A DNA stretch of 64,000 bases from Hydractinia symbiolongicarpus (lineage: Eukaryota > Cnidaria > Hydrozoa > Anthoathecata > Hydractiniidae). Within the stretch, counting starts at the first letter, position 1. Each line of letters begins with the position of its first letter. Of this stretch, positions 26,791 through 39,437 are shown piece by piece. Position numbers and translations under genes: made by a program. The DNA is taken from positions 6,882,001-6,946,000 of the forward strand of contig NC_079878.1 of the NCBI RefSeq assembly GCF_029227915.1, written 5' to 3'. The notes under the pieces were generated by a model. The model did not search any database. It saw nothing but the letters and a program-made list of their open reading frames with translations, and was not told the origin of the DNA.

Positions 26791-27634
26791 ACGCGATCCT
26801 TGCCAAATACGAAAAGTCGGTGCATCAGGCAAAACAGGCCAGTTGCAACGTGTACTTGCCATAAAGTGATACCGTCAATGCCCTACTGGACCATGACTAT
26901 TCTAATCACGGACCTCAGCTTTCCCGTTAACATCCACGGGCTCCAGTGGCGTAGTCGGTTAGCGCGTCGTACTTATAAGTCAGTATCGACAAAGACATGC
27001 GAAGATCGGGAGTTCGAGCCTCCCCTGGAGCAAGGTTTCTTTTCATGCGCCGTCAACACACGCCACAGCACGGGCAGATCACCAGTAAAATCTAGCAACG
27101 TGGCAGTGCACCCAGGTTGTTTTGATCCCGTCAACGTGACGGCAAAGCCCGTAAAATGGCCAGTGTGGGGCTCGAACCCACGACATTCGCGTTATTAGCA
27201 CAACGCTCTAGCCGACTGAGCTAACCGGCCGTGAACGCGTGAACACGGACTCACTTCCTAAGTCAACTCTAAGCAAAATACTTTTATTTTTTTACTCAAA
27301 ACGTTACCGTCATATTTCTCACGCTTTGATACGAGTCCAAGCAATGCAAATAGCCGCAACCCGCTCGAAAGAGGAGTCATGTTAGGCCAACTTTAAACGG
27401 ACATTCCCTGAAAGCCCTCGGAGAGATTTGAACTCTCGACCCCTGGTTTACAAGACCAGTGCTCTAACCCCTGAGCTACGAAGGCACGCCATCCTTGCCA
27501 AATACGAAAAGTCGGTGCATCAGGCAAAACAGGACAGTTGCAACGTGTACTTGCCATAAAGTGATACCGTCAATGCCCTACTGGACCGTGACTATTCTAA
27601 TCCCCGACCTCAGCTTTCCCGTTAACATCCACGG

Positions 27635-27727
27635 GCTCCAGTGGCGTAGTCGGTTAGCGCGTCGTACTTTTAAGTCAGTATCGACAAAGACATGCGAAGA
27701 TCGGGAGTTCGAGCCTCCCCTGGAGCA
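27635..27727 (+). tRNA. tRNA-Ile body with TTT anticodon, unit 40
   Basis: The middle anticodon base is T instead of A (27670), so the anticodon at 27669-27671 is TTT, a lysine anticodon on an isoleucine body. The change also makes four consecutive Ts (27668-27671), a minimal Pol III terminator inside the gene, so full-length transcript is probably reduced. The upstream flank has further substitutions near 27588-27604. Annotate as a probable pseudogene. Confidence 0.8.
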
Positions 27728-28107
27728 AGGTTTCTTTTCATGCGCCGTCAACACACGCCACAGCACGGGCAGATCACCAGTAAAATCTAGCAACGTGGCA
27801 GTGCACCCAGGTTGTTTTGATCCCGTCAACGTGACGGCAAAGCCCGTAAAATGGCCAGTGTGGGGCTCGAACCCACGACATTCGCGTTATTAGCACGACG
27901 CTCTAGCCGACTGAGCTAACCGGCCGTGAACGCGTGAACACGGACTCACTTCCTAAGTCAACTCTAAGCAAAATACTTTTATTTTTTTACTCAAAACGTT
28001 ACCGTCATATTTCTCACGCTTTGATACGAGTCCAAGCAATGCAAATAGCCGCAACCCACTCGAAAGAGGAGTCATGTTAGGCCAACTTTAAACGGACATT
28101 CCCTGAA

Positions 28108-28180
28108 AGCCCTCGGAGAGATTTGAACTCTCGACCCCTGGTTTACAAGACCAGTGATCTAACCCCTGAGCTACGAAGGC
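28108..28180 (-). tRNA. tRNA-Thr(TGT), unit 41, G24U
   Basis: C11-U24 mismatch (28157). It is one of the markers of the duplicated three-unit block; the partner is in unit 44. Confidence 0.85.
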
Positions 28181-30192
28181 ACGCGATCCTTGCCAAATAC
28201 GAAAAGTCGGTGCATCAGGCAAAACAGGCCAGTTGCAACGTGTACTTGCCATAAAGTGATACCGTCAATGCCCTACTGGACCATGACTATTCTAATCACG
28301 GACCTCAGCTTTCCCGTTAACATCCACGGGCTCCAGTGGCGTAGTCGGTTAGCGCGTCGTACTTATAAGTCAGTATCGACAAAGACATGCGAAGATCGGG
28401 AGTTCGAGCCTCCCCTGGAGCAAGGTTTCTTTTCATGCGCCGTCAACACACGCCACAGCACGGGCAGATCACCAGTAAAATCTAGCAACGTGGCAGTGCA
28501 CCCAGGTTGTTTTGATCCCGTCAACGTGACGGCAAAGCCCGTAAAATGGCCAGTGTGGGGCTCGAACCCACGACATTCGCGTTATTAGCACGACGCTCTA
28601 GCCGACTGAGCTAACCGGCCGTGAACGCGTGAACACGGACTCACTTCCTAAGTCAACTCTAAGCAAAATACTTTTATTTTTTTACTCAAAACGTTACCGT
28701 CATATTTCTCACGCTTTGATACGAGTCCAAGCAATGCAAATAGCCGCAACCCGCTCGAAAGAGGAGTCATGTTAGGCCAATTTTAAACGGACATTCCCTG
28801 AAAGCCCTCGGAGAGATTTGAACTCTCGACCCCTGGTTTACAAGACCAGTGCTCTAACCCCTGAGCTACGAAGGCACGCGATCCTTGCCAAATACGAAAA
28901 GTCGGTGCATCAGGCAAAACAGGCCAGTTGCAACGTGTACTTGCCATAAAGTGATACCGTCAATGCCCTACTGGACCATGACTATTCTAATCACGGACCT
29001 CAGCTTTCCCGTTAACATCCACGGGCTCCAGTGGCGTAGTCGGTTAGCGCGTCGTACTTATAAGTCAGTATCGACAAAGACATGCGAAGATCGGGAGTTC
29101 GAGCCTCCCCTGGAGCAAGGTTTCTTTTCATGCGCCGTCAACACACGCCACAGCACGGGCAGATCACCAGTAAAATCTAGCAACGTGGCAGTGCACCCAG
29201 GTTGTTTTGATCCCGTCAACGTGACGGCAAAGCCCGTAAAATGGCCAGTGTGGGGCTCGAACCCACGACATTCGCGTTATTAGCACGACGCTCTAGCCGA
29301 CTGAGCTAACCGGCCGTGAACGCGTGAACACGGACTCACTTCCTAAGTCAACTCTAAGCAAAATACTTTTATTTTTTTACTCAAAACGTTACCGTCATAT
29401 TTCTCACGCTTTGATACGAGTCCAAGCAATGCAAATAGCCGCAACCCGCTCGAAAGAGGAGTCATGTTAGGCCAACTTTAAACGGACATTCCCTGAAAGC
29501 CCTCGGAGAGATTTGAACTCTCGACCCCTGGTTTACAAGACCAGTGCTCTAACCCCTGAGCTACGAAGGCTCGCGATCCTTGCCAAATACGAAAAGTCGG
29601 TGCATCAGGCAAAACAGGCCAGTTGCAACGTGTACTTGCCATAAAGTGATACCGTCAATGCCCTACTGGACCATGACTATTCTAATCACGGACCTCAGCT
29701 TTCCCGTTAACATCCACGGGCTCCAGTGGCGTAGTCGGTTAGCGCGTCGTACTTATAAGTCAGTATCGACAAAGACATGCGAAGATCGGGAGTTCGAGCC
29801 TCCCCTGGAGCAAGGTTTCTTTTCATGCGCCGTCAACACACGCCACAGCACGGGCAGATCACCAGTAAAATCTAGCAACGTGGCAGTGCACCCAGGTTGT
29901 TTTGATCCCGTCAACGTGACGGCAAAGCCCGTAAAATGGCCAGTGTGGGGCTCGAACCCACGACATTCGCGTTATTAGCACGACGCTCTAGCCGACTGAG
30001 CTAACCGGCCGTGAACGCGTGAACACGGACTCACTTCCTAAGTCAACTCTAAGCAAAATACTTTTATTTTTTTACTCAAAACGTTACCGTCATATTTCTC
30101 ACGCTTTGATACGAGTCCAAGCAATGCAAATAGCCGCAACCCACTCGAAAGAGGAGTCATGTTAGGCCAACTTTAAACGGACATTCCCTGAA

Positions 30193-30265
30193 AGCCCTCG
30201 GAGAGATTTGAACTCTCGACCCCTGGTTTACAAGACCAGTGATCTAACCCCTGAGCTACGAAGGC
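30193..30265 (-). tRNA. tRNA-Thr(TGT), unit 44, G24U
   Basis: Same C11-U24 mismatch (30242), exactly 2085 bp after the copy in unit 41. Confidence 0.85.
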
Positions 30266-31804
30266 ACGCGATCCTTGCCAAATACGAAAAGTCGGTGCAT
30301 CAGGCAAAACAGGCCAGTTGCAACGTGTACTTGCCATAAAGTGATACCGTCAATGCCCTACTGGACCATGACTATTCTAATCACGGACCTCAGCTTTCCC
30401 GTTAACATCCACGGGCTCCAGTGGCGTAGTCGGTTAGCGCGTCGTACTTATAAGTCAGTATCGACAAAGACATGCGAAGATCGGGAGTTCGAGCCTCCCC
30501 TGGAGCAAGGTTTCTTTTCATGCGCCGTCAACACACGCCACAGCACGGGCAGATCACCAGTAAAATCTAGCAACGTGGCAGTGCACCCAGGTTGTTTTGA
30601 TCCCGTCAACGTGACGGCAAAGCCCGTAAAATGGCCAGTGTGGGGCTCGAACCCACGACATTCGCGTTATTAGCACGACGCTCTAGCCGACTGAGCTAAC
30701 CGGCCGTGAACGCGTGAACACGGACTCACTTCCTAAGTCAACTCTAAGCAAAATACTTTTATTTTTTTACTCAAAACGTTACCGTCATATTTCTCACGCT
30801 TTGATACGAGTCCAAGCAATGCAAATAGCCGCAACCCGCTCGAAAGAGGAGTCATGTTAGGCCAATTTTAAACGGACATTCCCTGAAAGCCCTCGGAGAG
30901 ATTTGAACTCTCGACCCCTGGTTTACAAGACCAGTGCTCTAACCCCTGAGCTACGAAGGCACGCGATCCTTGCCAAATACGAAAAGTCGGTGCATCAGGC
31001 AAAACAGGCCAGTTGCAACGTGTACTTGCCATAAAGTGATACCGTCAATGCCCTACTGGACCATGACTATTCTAATCACGGACCTCAGCTTTCCCGTTAA
31101 CATCCACGGGCTCCAGTGGCGTAGTCGGTTAGCGCGTCGTACTTATAAGTCAGTATCGACAAAGACATGCGAAGATCGGGAGTTCGAGCCTCCCCTGGAG
31201 CAAGGTTTCTTTTCATGCGCCGTCAACACACGCCACAGCACGGGCAGATCACCAGTAAAATCTAGCAACGTGGCAGTGCACCCAGGTTGTTTTGATCCCG
31301 TCAACGTGACGGCAAAGCCCGTAAAATGGCCAGTGTGGGGCTCGAACCCACGACATTCGCGTTATTAGCACGACGCTCTAGCCGACTGAGCTAACCGGCC
31401 GTGAACGCGTGAACACGGACTCACTTCCTAAGTCAACTCTAAGCAAAATACTTTTATTTTTTTACTCAAAACGTTACCGTCATATTTCTCACGCTTTGAT
31501 ACGAGTCCAAGCAATGCAAATAGCCGCAACCCGCTCGAAAGAGGAGTCATGTTAGGCCAACTTTAAACGGACATTCCCTGAAAGCCCTCGGAGAGATTTG
31601 AACTCTCGACCCCTGGTTTACAAGACCAGTGCTCTAACCCCTGAGCTACGAAGGCTCGCGATCCTTGCCAAATACGAAAAGTCGGTGCATCAGGCAAAAC
31701 AGGCCAGTTGCAACGTGTACTTGCCATAAAGTGATACCGTCAATGCCCTACTGGACCATGACTATTCTAATCACGGACCTCAGCTTTCCCGTTAACATCC
31801 ACGG

Positions 31805-31897
31805 GCTCCAGTGGCGTAGTCGGTTAGCGCGTCGTACTTATAAGTCAGTATCGACAAAGACATGCGAAGATCGGGAGTTCGAGCCTCCCCTGGAGCA
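31805..31897 (+). tRNA. tRNA-Ile(TAT), unit 46, terminator lost
   Basis: The tRNA body is consensus, but C at 31907 splits the downstream T4. The next plus-strand run of four Ts is the tttt at about 31985-31988, so read-through of about 90 nt into the convergent spacer is possible. Confidence 0.87.
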
Positions 31898-33194
31898 AGG
31901 TTTCTTCTCATGCGCCGTCAACACACGCCACAGCACGGGCAGATCACCAGTAAAATCTAGCAACGTGGCAGTGCACCCAGGTTGTTTTGATCCCGTCAAC
32001 GTGACGGCAAAGCCCGTAAAATGGCCAGTGTGGGGCTCGAACCCACGACATTCGCGTTATTAGCACGACGCTCTAGCCGACTGAGCTAACCGGCCGTGAA
32101 CGCGTGAACACGGACTCACTTCCTAAGTCAACTCTAAGCAAAATACTTTTATTTTTTTACTCAAAACGTTACCGTCATACTTCTCACGCTTTGATACGAG
32201 TCCAAGCAATGCAAATAGCCGCAACCCGCTCGAAAGAGGAGTCATGTTAGGCCAACTTTAAACGGACATTCCCTGAAAGCCCTCGGAGAGATTTGAACTC
32301 TCGACCCCTGGTTTACAAGACCAGTGCTCTAACCCCTGAGCTACGAAGGCACGCGATCCTTGCCAAATACGAAAAGTCGGTGCATCAGGCAAAACATGCC
32401 AGTTGCAACGTGTACTTGCCATAAAGTGATACCGTCAATGCCCTACTGGACCATGACTATTCTAATCACGGACCTCAGCTTTCCCGTTAACATCCACGGG
32501 CTCCAGTGGCGTAGTCGGTTAGCGCGTCGTACTTATAAGTCAGTATCGACAAAGACATGCGAAGATCGGGAGTTCGAGCCTCCCCTGGAGCAAGGTTTCT
32601 TTTCATGCGCCGTCAACACACGCCACAGCACGGGCAGATCACCAGTAAAATCTAGCAACGTGGCAGTGCACCCAGGTTGTTTTGATCCCGTCAACGTGAC
32701 GGCAAAGCCCGTAAAATGGCCAGTGTGGGGCTCGAACCCACGACATTCGCGTTATTAGCACGACGCTCTAGCCGACTGAGCTAACCGGCCGTGAACGCGT
32801 GAACACGGACTCACTTCCTAAGTCAACTCTAAGCAAAATACTTTTATTTTTTTACTCAAAACGTTACCGTCATATTTCTCACGCTTTGATACGAGTCCAA
32901 GCAATGCAAATAGCCGCAACCCGCTCGAAAGAGGAGTCATGTTAGGCCAACTTTAAACGGACATTCCCTGAAAGCCCTCGGAGAGATTTGAACTCTCGAC
33001 CCCTGGTTTACAAGACCAGTGCTCTAACCCCTGAGCTACGAAGGCACGCGATCCTTGCCAAATACGAAAAGTCGGTGCATCAGGCAAAACAGGCCAGTTG
33101 CAACGTGTACTTGCCATAAAGTGATACCGTCAATGCCCTACTGGACCATGACTATTCTAATCACGGACCTCAGCTTTCCCGTTAACATCCACGG

Positions 33195-33287
33195 GCTCCA
33201 GTGGCGTAGTCGGTTAGCGCGTCGTACTTATAAGTCAGTATCGACAAAGACATGCGAAGATCGGGAGTTCGAGCCTCCCCTGGACCA
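33195..33287 (+). tRNA. tRNA-Ile(TAT), unit 48, G71C
   Basis: C2-C71 mismatch in the acceptor stem (33285). Confidence 0.85.
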
Positions 33288-33667
33288 AGGTTTCTTTTCA
33301 TGCGCCGTCAACACACGTCACAGCACGGGCAGATCACCAGTAAAATCTAGCAACGTGGCAGTGCACCCAGGTTGTTTTGATCCCGTCAACGTGACGGCAA
33401 AGCCCGTAAAATGGCCAGTGTGGGGCTCGAACCCACGACATTCGCGTTATTAGCACGACGCTCTAGCCGACTGAGCTAACCGGCCGTGAACGCGTGAACA
33501 CGGACTCACTTCCTAAGTCAACTCTAAGCAAAATACTTTTATTTTTTTACTCAAAACGTTACCGTCATATTTCTCACGCTTTGATACGAGTCCAAGCAAT
33601 GCAAATAGCCGCAACCCGCTCGAAAGAGGAGTCATGTTAGGCCAACTTTAAACGGACATTCCCTGAA

Positions 33668-33740
33668 ATCCCTCGGAGAGATTTGAATTCTCGACCCCTG
33701 GTTTACAAGACAAGTGCTCTAACCCCTGAGCTACGAAGGC
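33668..33740 (-). pseudogene. tRNA-Thr(TGT), unit 49, three lesions
   Basis: Three stem lesions occur in one copy: C72 to A (33669) breaks the terminal acceptor pair, G53 to A (33688) breaks the top of the T stem, and G29 to U (33712) breaks the anticodon stem. The anticodon is intact. The combination suggests a decaying copy. Confidence 0.75.
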
Positions 33741-33889
33741 ACGCGATCCTTGCCAAATACGAAAAGTCGGTGCATCAGGCAAAACAGGCCAGTTGCAACG
33801 TGTACTTGCCATAAAGTGATACCGTCAATGCCCTACTGGACCATGACTATTCTAATCACGGACCTCAGCTTTCCCGTTAACATCCACGG

Positions 33890-33982
33890 GCTCCAGTGGC
33901 GTAGTCGGTTAGCGCGTCGTACTTATAAGTCAGTATCGACAAAAACATGCGAAGATCGGGAGTTCGAGCCTCCCCTGGAGCA
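33890..33982 (+). tRNA. tRNA-Ile(TAT), unit 49, intron A-I pair lost
   Basis: Exons are consensus, but the intron base three before the 3' splice site is A instead of G (33944). That base forms the A-I pair with C32 in eukaryotic tRNA precursors, so 3' splice-site cleavage may be impaired. Confidence 0.83.
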
Positions 33983-34801
33983 AGGTTTCTTTTCATGCGC
34001 CGTCAACACACGCCACAGCACGGGCAGATCACCAGTAAAATCTAGCAACGTGGCAGTGCACCCAGGTTGTTTTGATCCCGTCAACGTGACGGCAAAGCCC
34101 GTAAAATGGCCAGTGTGGGGCTCGAACCCACGACATTCGCGTTATTAGCACGACGCTCTAGCCGACTGAGCTAACCGGCCGTGAACGCGTGAACACGGAC
34201 TCACTTCCTAAGTCAACTCTAAGCAAAATACTTTTATTTTTTTACTCAAAACGTTACCGTCATATTTCTCACGCTTTGATACGAGTCCAAGCAATGCAAA
34301 TAGCCGCAACCCGCTCGAAAGAGGAGTCATGTTAGGCCAACTTTAAACGGACATTCCCTGAAAGCCCTCGGAGAGATTTGAACTCTCGACCCCTGGTTTA
34401 CAAGACCAGTGCTCTAACCCCTGAGCTACGAAGGCACGCGATCCTTGCCAAATACGAAAAGTCGGTGCATCAGGCAAAACAGGCCAGTTGCAACGTGTAC
34501 TTGCCATAAAGTGATACCGTCAATGCCCTACTGGACCATGACTATTCTAATCACGGACCTCAGCTTTCCCGTTAACATCCACGGGCTCCAGTGGCGTAGT
34601 CGGTTAGCGCGTCGTACTTATAAGTCAGTATCGACAAAGACATGCGAAGATCGGGAGTTCGAGCCTCCCCTGGAGCAAGATTTCTTTTCATGCGCCGTCA
34701 ACACACGCCACAGCACGGGCAGATCACCAGTAAAATCTAGCAACGTGGCAGTGCACCCAGGTTGTTTTGATCCCGTCAACGTGACGGCAAAGCCCGTAAA
34801 T

Positions 34802-34875
34802 TGGCCAGTGTGGGGCTCGAACCCACGACATTCGCGTTATTAGCACGACGCTCTAGCCGACTGAGCTAACCGGCC
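34802..34875 (-). tRNA. tRNA-Ile(AAT), unit 51, terminator weakened
   Basis: The base next to A73 on the 3' side is changed (34801), cutting the terminator from T4 to T3. The body is consensus. Confidence 0.87.
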
Positions 34876-35496
34876 GTGAACGCGTGAACACGGACTCACT
34901 TCCTAAGTCAACTCTAAGCAAAATACTTTTATTTTTTTACTCAAAACGTTACCGTCATATTTCTCACGCTTTGATACGAGTCCAAGCAATGCAAATAGCC
35001 GCAACCCGCTCGAAAGAGGAGTCATGTTAGGCCAACTTTAAACGGACATTCCCTGAAAGCCCTCGGAGAGATTTGAACTCTCGACCCCTGGTTTACAAGA
35101 CCAGTGCTCTAACCCCTGAGCTACGAAGGCACGCGATCCTTGCCAAATACGAAAAGTCGGTGCATCAGGCAAAACAGGCCAGTTGCAACGTGTACTTGCC
35201 ATAAAGTGATACCGTCAATGCCCTACTGGACCATGACTATTCTAATCACGGACCTCAGCTTTCCCGTTAACATCCACGGGCTCCAGTGGCGTAGTCGGTT
35301 AGCGCGTCGTACTTATAAGTCAGTATCGACAAAGACATGCGAAGATCGGGAGTTCGAGCCTCCCCTGGAGCAAGGTTTCTTTTCATGCGCCGTCAACACA
35401 CGCCACAGCACGGGCAGATCACCAGTAAAATCTAGCAACGTGGCAGTGCACCCAGGTTGTTTTGATCCCGTCAACGTGACGGCAAAGCCCGTAAAA

Positions 35497-35570
35497 TGGC
35501 CAGTGTGGGGCTCAAACCCACGACATTCGCGTTATTAGCACGACGCTCTAGCCGACTGAGCTAACCGGCC
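35497..35570 (-). tRNA. tRNA-Ile(AAT), unit 52, B-box C56U
   Basis: C56 is U (35514), removing a nearly invariant B-box base and the G19-C56 pair. Unit 74 has the same change. Confidence 0.85.
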
Positions 35571-36447
35571 GTGAACGCGTGAACACGGACTCACTTCCTA
35601 AGTCAACTCTAAGCAAAATACTTTTATTTTTTTACTCAAAACGTTACCGTCATATTTCTCACGCTTTGATACGAGTCCAAGCAATGCAAATAGCCGCAAC
35701 CCGCTCGAAAGAGGAGTCATGTTAGGCCAACTTTAAACGGACATTCCCTGAAAGCCCTCGGAGAGATTTGAACTCTCGACCCCTGGTTTACAAGACCAGT
35801 GCTCTAACCCCTGAGCTACGAAGGCACGCGATCCTTGCCAAATACGAAAAGTCGGTGCATCAGGCAAAACAGGCCAGTTGCAACGTGTACTTGCCATAAA
35901 GTGATACCGTCAATGCCCTACTGGACCATGACTATTCTAATCGCGGACCTAAGCTTTCCCGTTAACATCCACGGGCTCCAGTGGCGTAGTCGGTTAGCGC
36001 GTCGTACTTATAAGTCAGTATCGACAAAGACATGCGAAGATCGGGAGTTCGAGCCTCCCCTGGAGCAAGGTTTCTTTTCATGCGCCGTCAACACACGCCA
36101 CAGCACGGGCAGATCACCAGTAAAATCTAGCAACGTGGCAGTGCACCCAGGTTGTTTTGATCCCGTCAACGTGACGGCAAAGCCCGTAAAATGGCCAGTG
36201 TGGGGCTCGAACCCACGACATTCGCGTTATTAGCACGACGCTCTAGCCGACTGAGCTAACCGGCCGTGAACGCGTGAACACGGACTCACTTCCTAAGTCA
36301 ACTCTAAGCAAAATACTTTTATTTTTTTACTCAAAACGTTACCGTCATATTTCTCACGCTTTGATACGAGTCCAAGCAATGCAAATAGCCGCAACCCGCT
36401 CGAAAGAGGAGTCATGTTAGGCCAACTTTAAACGGACATTCCCTGAA

Positions 36448-36530
36448 AGCCCTCGGAGAGATTTGAACTCTCGACCCCTGGTTTACAAGACCAGTGCTCT
36501 AACCCCTGAGCTCTAACCCCTGAGCTACGA
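36448..36530 (-). pseudogene. Rearranged tRNA-Thr(TGT), unit 53
   Basis: A 14-bp piece of the D arm (ctctaacccctgag) is present twice, at 36497-36510 and 36511-36524. Twenty-six bp covering the first acceptor bases and 5' flank are deleted between two copies of tacgaa. The net change is -12 bp. The 5' acceptor strand is lost past position 4 and the D arm is doubled, so no cloverleaf can form at the 5' end. The anticodon and T arms are intact. Both junctions sit at short direct repeats, consistent with replication slippage or template switching. Confidence 0.9.
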
Positions 36531-38520
36531 AAAGTCGGTGCATCAGGCAAAACAGGCCAGTTGCAACGTGTACTTGCCATAAAGTGATACCGTCAATGCC
36601 CTACTGGACCATGACTATTCTAATCACGGACCTCAGCTTTCCCGTTAACATCCACGGGCTCCAGTGGCGTAGTCGGTTAGCGCGTCGTACTTATAAGTCA
36701 GTATCGACAAAGACATGCGAAGATCGGGAGTTCGAGCCTCCCCTGGAGCAAGGTTTCTTTTCATGCGCCGTCAACACACGCCACAGCACGGGCAGATCAC
36801 CAGTAAAATCTAGCAACGTGGCAGTGCACCCAGGTTGTTTTGATCCCGTCAACGTGACGGCAAAGCCCGTAAAATGGCCAGTGTGGGGCTCGAACCCACG
36901 ACATTCGCGTTATTAGCACGACGCTCTAGCCGACTGAGCTAACCGGCCGTGAACGCGTGAACACGGACTCACTTCCTAAGTCAACTCTAAGCAAAATACT
37001 TTTATTTTTTTACTCAAAACGTTACTGTCATATTTCTCACGCTTTGATACGAGTCCAAGCAATGCAAATAGCCGCAACCCGCTCGAAAGAGGAGTCATGT
37101 TAGGCCAACTTCAAACGGACATTCCCTGAAAGCCCTCGGAGAGATTTGAACTCTCGACCCCTGGTTTACAAGACCAGTGCTCTAACCCCTGAGCTACGAA
37201 GGCACGCGATCCTTGCCAAATACGAAAAGTCGGTGCATCAGGCAAAACAGGCCAGTTGCAACGTGTACTTGCCATAAAGTGATACCGTCAATGCCCTACT
37301 GGACCATGACTATTCTAATCACGGACCTCAGCTTTCCCGTTAACATCCACGGGCTCCAGTGGCGTAGTCGGTTAGCGCGTCGTACTTATAAGTCAGTATC
37401 GACAAAGACATGCGAAGATCGGGAGTTCGAGCCTCCCCTGGAGCAAGGTTTCTTTTCATGCGCCGTCAACACACGCCACAGCACGGGCAGATCACCAGTA
37501 AAATCTAGCAACGTGGCAGTGCACCCAGGTTGTTTTGATCCCGTCAACGTGACGGCAAAGCCCGTAAAATGGCCAGTGTGGGGCTCGAACCCACGACATT
37601 CGCGTTATTAGCACGACGCTCTAGCCGACTGAGCTAACCGGCCGTGAACGCGTGAACACGGACTCACTTCCTAAGTCAACTCTAAGCAAAATACTTTTAT
37701 TTTTTTACTCAAAACGTTACCGTCATATTTCTCACGCTTTGATACGAGTCCAAGCAATGCAAATAGCCGCAACCCGCTCGAAAGAGGAGTCATGTTAGGC
37801 CAACTTTAAACGGACATTCCCTGAAAGCCCTCGGAGAGATTTGAACTCTCGACCCCTGGTTTACAAGACCAGTGCTCTAACCCCTGAGCTACGAAGGCAC
37901 GCGATCCTTGCCAAATACGAAAAGTCGGTGCATCAGGCAAAACAGGCCAGTTGCAACGTGTACTTGCCATAAAGTGATACCGTCAATGCCCTACTGGACC
38001 ATGACTATTCTAATCACGGACCTCAGCTTTCCCGTTAACATCCACGGGCTCCAGTGGCGTAGTCGGTTAGCGCGTCGTACTTATAAGTCAGTATCGACAA
38101 AGACATGCGAAGATCGGGAGTTCGAGCCTCCCCTGGAGCAAGGTTTCTTTTCATGCGCCGTCAACACACGCCACAGCACGGGCAGATCACCAGTAAAATC
38201 TAGCAACGTGGCAGTGCACCCAGGTTGTTTTGATCCCGTCAACGTGACGGCAAAGCCCGTAAAATGGCCAGTGTGGGGCTCGAACCCACGACATTCGCGT
38301 TATTAGCACGACGCTCTAGCCGACTGAGCTAACCGGCCGTGAACGCGTGAACACGGACTCACTTCCTAAGTCAACTCTAAGCAAAATACTTTTATTTTTT
38401 TACTCAAAACGTTACCGTCATATTTCTCACGCTTTGATACGAGTCCAAGCAATGCAAATAGCCGCAACCCGCTCGAAAGAGGAGTCATGTTAGGCCAACT
38501 TTAAACGGACATTCCCTGAA

Positions 38521-38593
38521 AGCCCTCGGAGAGATTTGAACTCTCGACCCCTTGTTTACAAGACCAGTGCTCTAACCCCTGAGCTACGAAGGC
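38521..38593 (-). tRNA. tRNA-Thr(TGT), unit 56, C41A
   Basis: G29-A41 mismatch in the anticodon stem (38553). Confidence 0.85.
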
Positions 38594-39437
38594 ACGCGAT
38601 CCTTGCCAAATACGAAAAGTCGGTGCATCAGGCAAAACAGGCCAGTTGCAACGTGTACTTGCCATAAAGTGATACCGTCAATGCCCTACTGGACCATGAC
38701 TATTCTAATCACGGACCTCAGCTTTCCCGTTAACATCCACGGGCTCCAGTGGCGTAGTCGGTTAGCGCGTCGTACTTATAAGTCAGTATCGACAAAGACA
38801 TGCGAAGATCGGGAGTTCGAGCCTCCCCTGGAGCAAGGTTTCTTTTCATGCGCCGTCAACACACGCCACAGCACGGGCAGATCACCAGTAAAATCTAGCA
38901 ACGTGGCAGTGCACCCAGGTTGTTTTGATCCCGTCAACGTGACGGCAAAGCCCGTAAAATGGCCAGTGTGGGGCTCGAACCCACGACATTCGCGTTATTA
39001 GCACGACGCTCTAGCCGACTGAGCTAACCGGCCGTGAACACGTGAACACGGACTCACTTCCTAAGTCAACTCTAAGCAAAATACTTTTATTTTTTTACTC
39101 AAAACGTTACCGTCATATTTCTCACGCTTTGATACGAGTCCAAGCAATGCAAATAGCCGCAACCCGCTCGAAAGAGGAGTCATGTTAGGCCAACTTTAAA
39201 CGGACATTCCCTGAAAGCCCTCGGAGAGATTTGAACTCTCGACCCCTGGTTTACAAGACCAGTGCTCTAACCCCTGAGCCACGAAGGCACGCGATCCTTG
39301 CCAAATACGAAAAGTCGGTGCATCAGGCAAAACAGGCCAGTTGCAACGTGTACTTGCCATAAAGTGATACCGTCAATGCCCTACTGGACCATGACTATTC
39401 TAATCACGGACCTCAGCTTTCCCGTTAACATCCACGG

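Larger units (their letters stand above)
28058..32227. repeat. Duplicated three-unit block (2 x 2085 bp)
   Basis: Four markers recur at exactly 3 x 695 bp: A at 28058 and 30143, A at 28157 and 30242, T at 28781 and 30866, and T at 29571 and 31656. Boundaries are approximate because flanking units lack markers. This is a recent tandem duplication of three whole units. Confidence 0.9.
13204..36821. repeat. Array segment C, units 20-53
   Basis: Unit n starts at 13204+695(n-20), with genes at the standard offsets. Unit 53 (36139-36821) is 683 bp because of a rearrangement in its tRNA-Thr; its tRNA-Ile(TAT) is therefore at 36658-36750. Units 24, 25, 32, 33 and 35 show no difference from consensus that I can see. 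Units 41-43 and 44-46 form a duplicated three-unit block. Confidence 0.95.

Noticed and set aside
27578-27829. 83-codon minus-strand frames in units 40 and 57
   Set aside because: They appear only where the anticodon change removes a stop codon in the tRNA-Ile(TAT) antisense strand; no start context or coding pattern.
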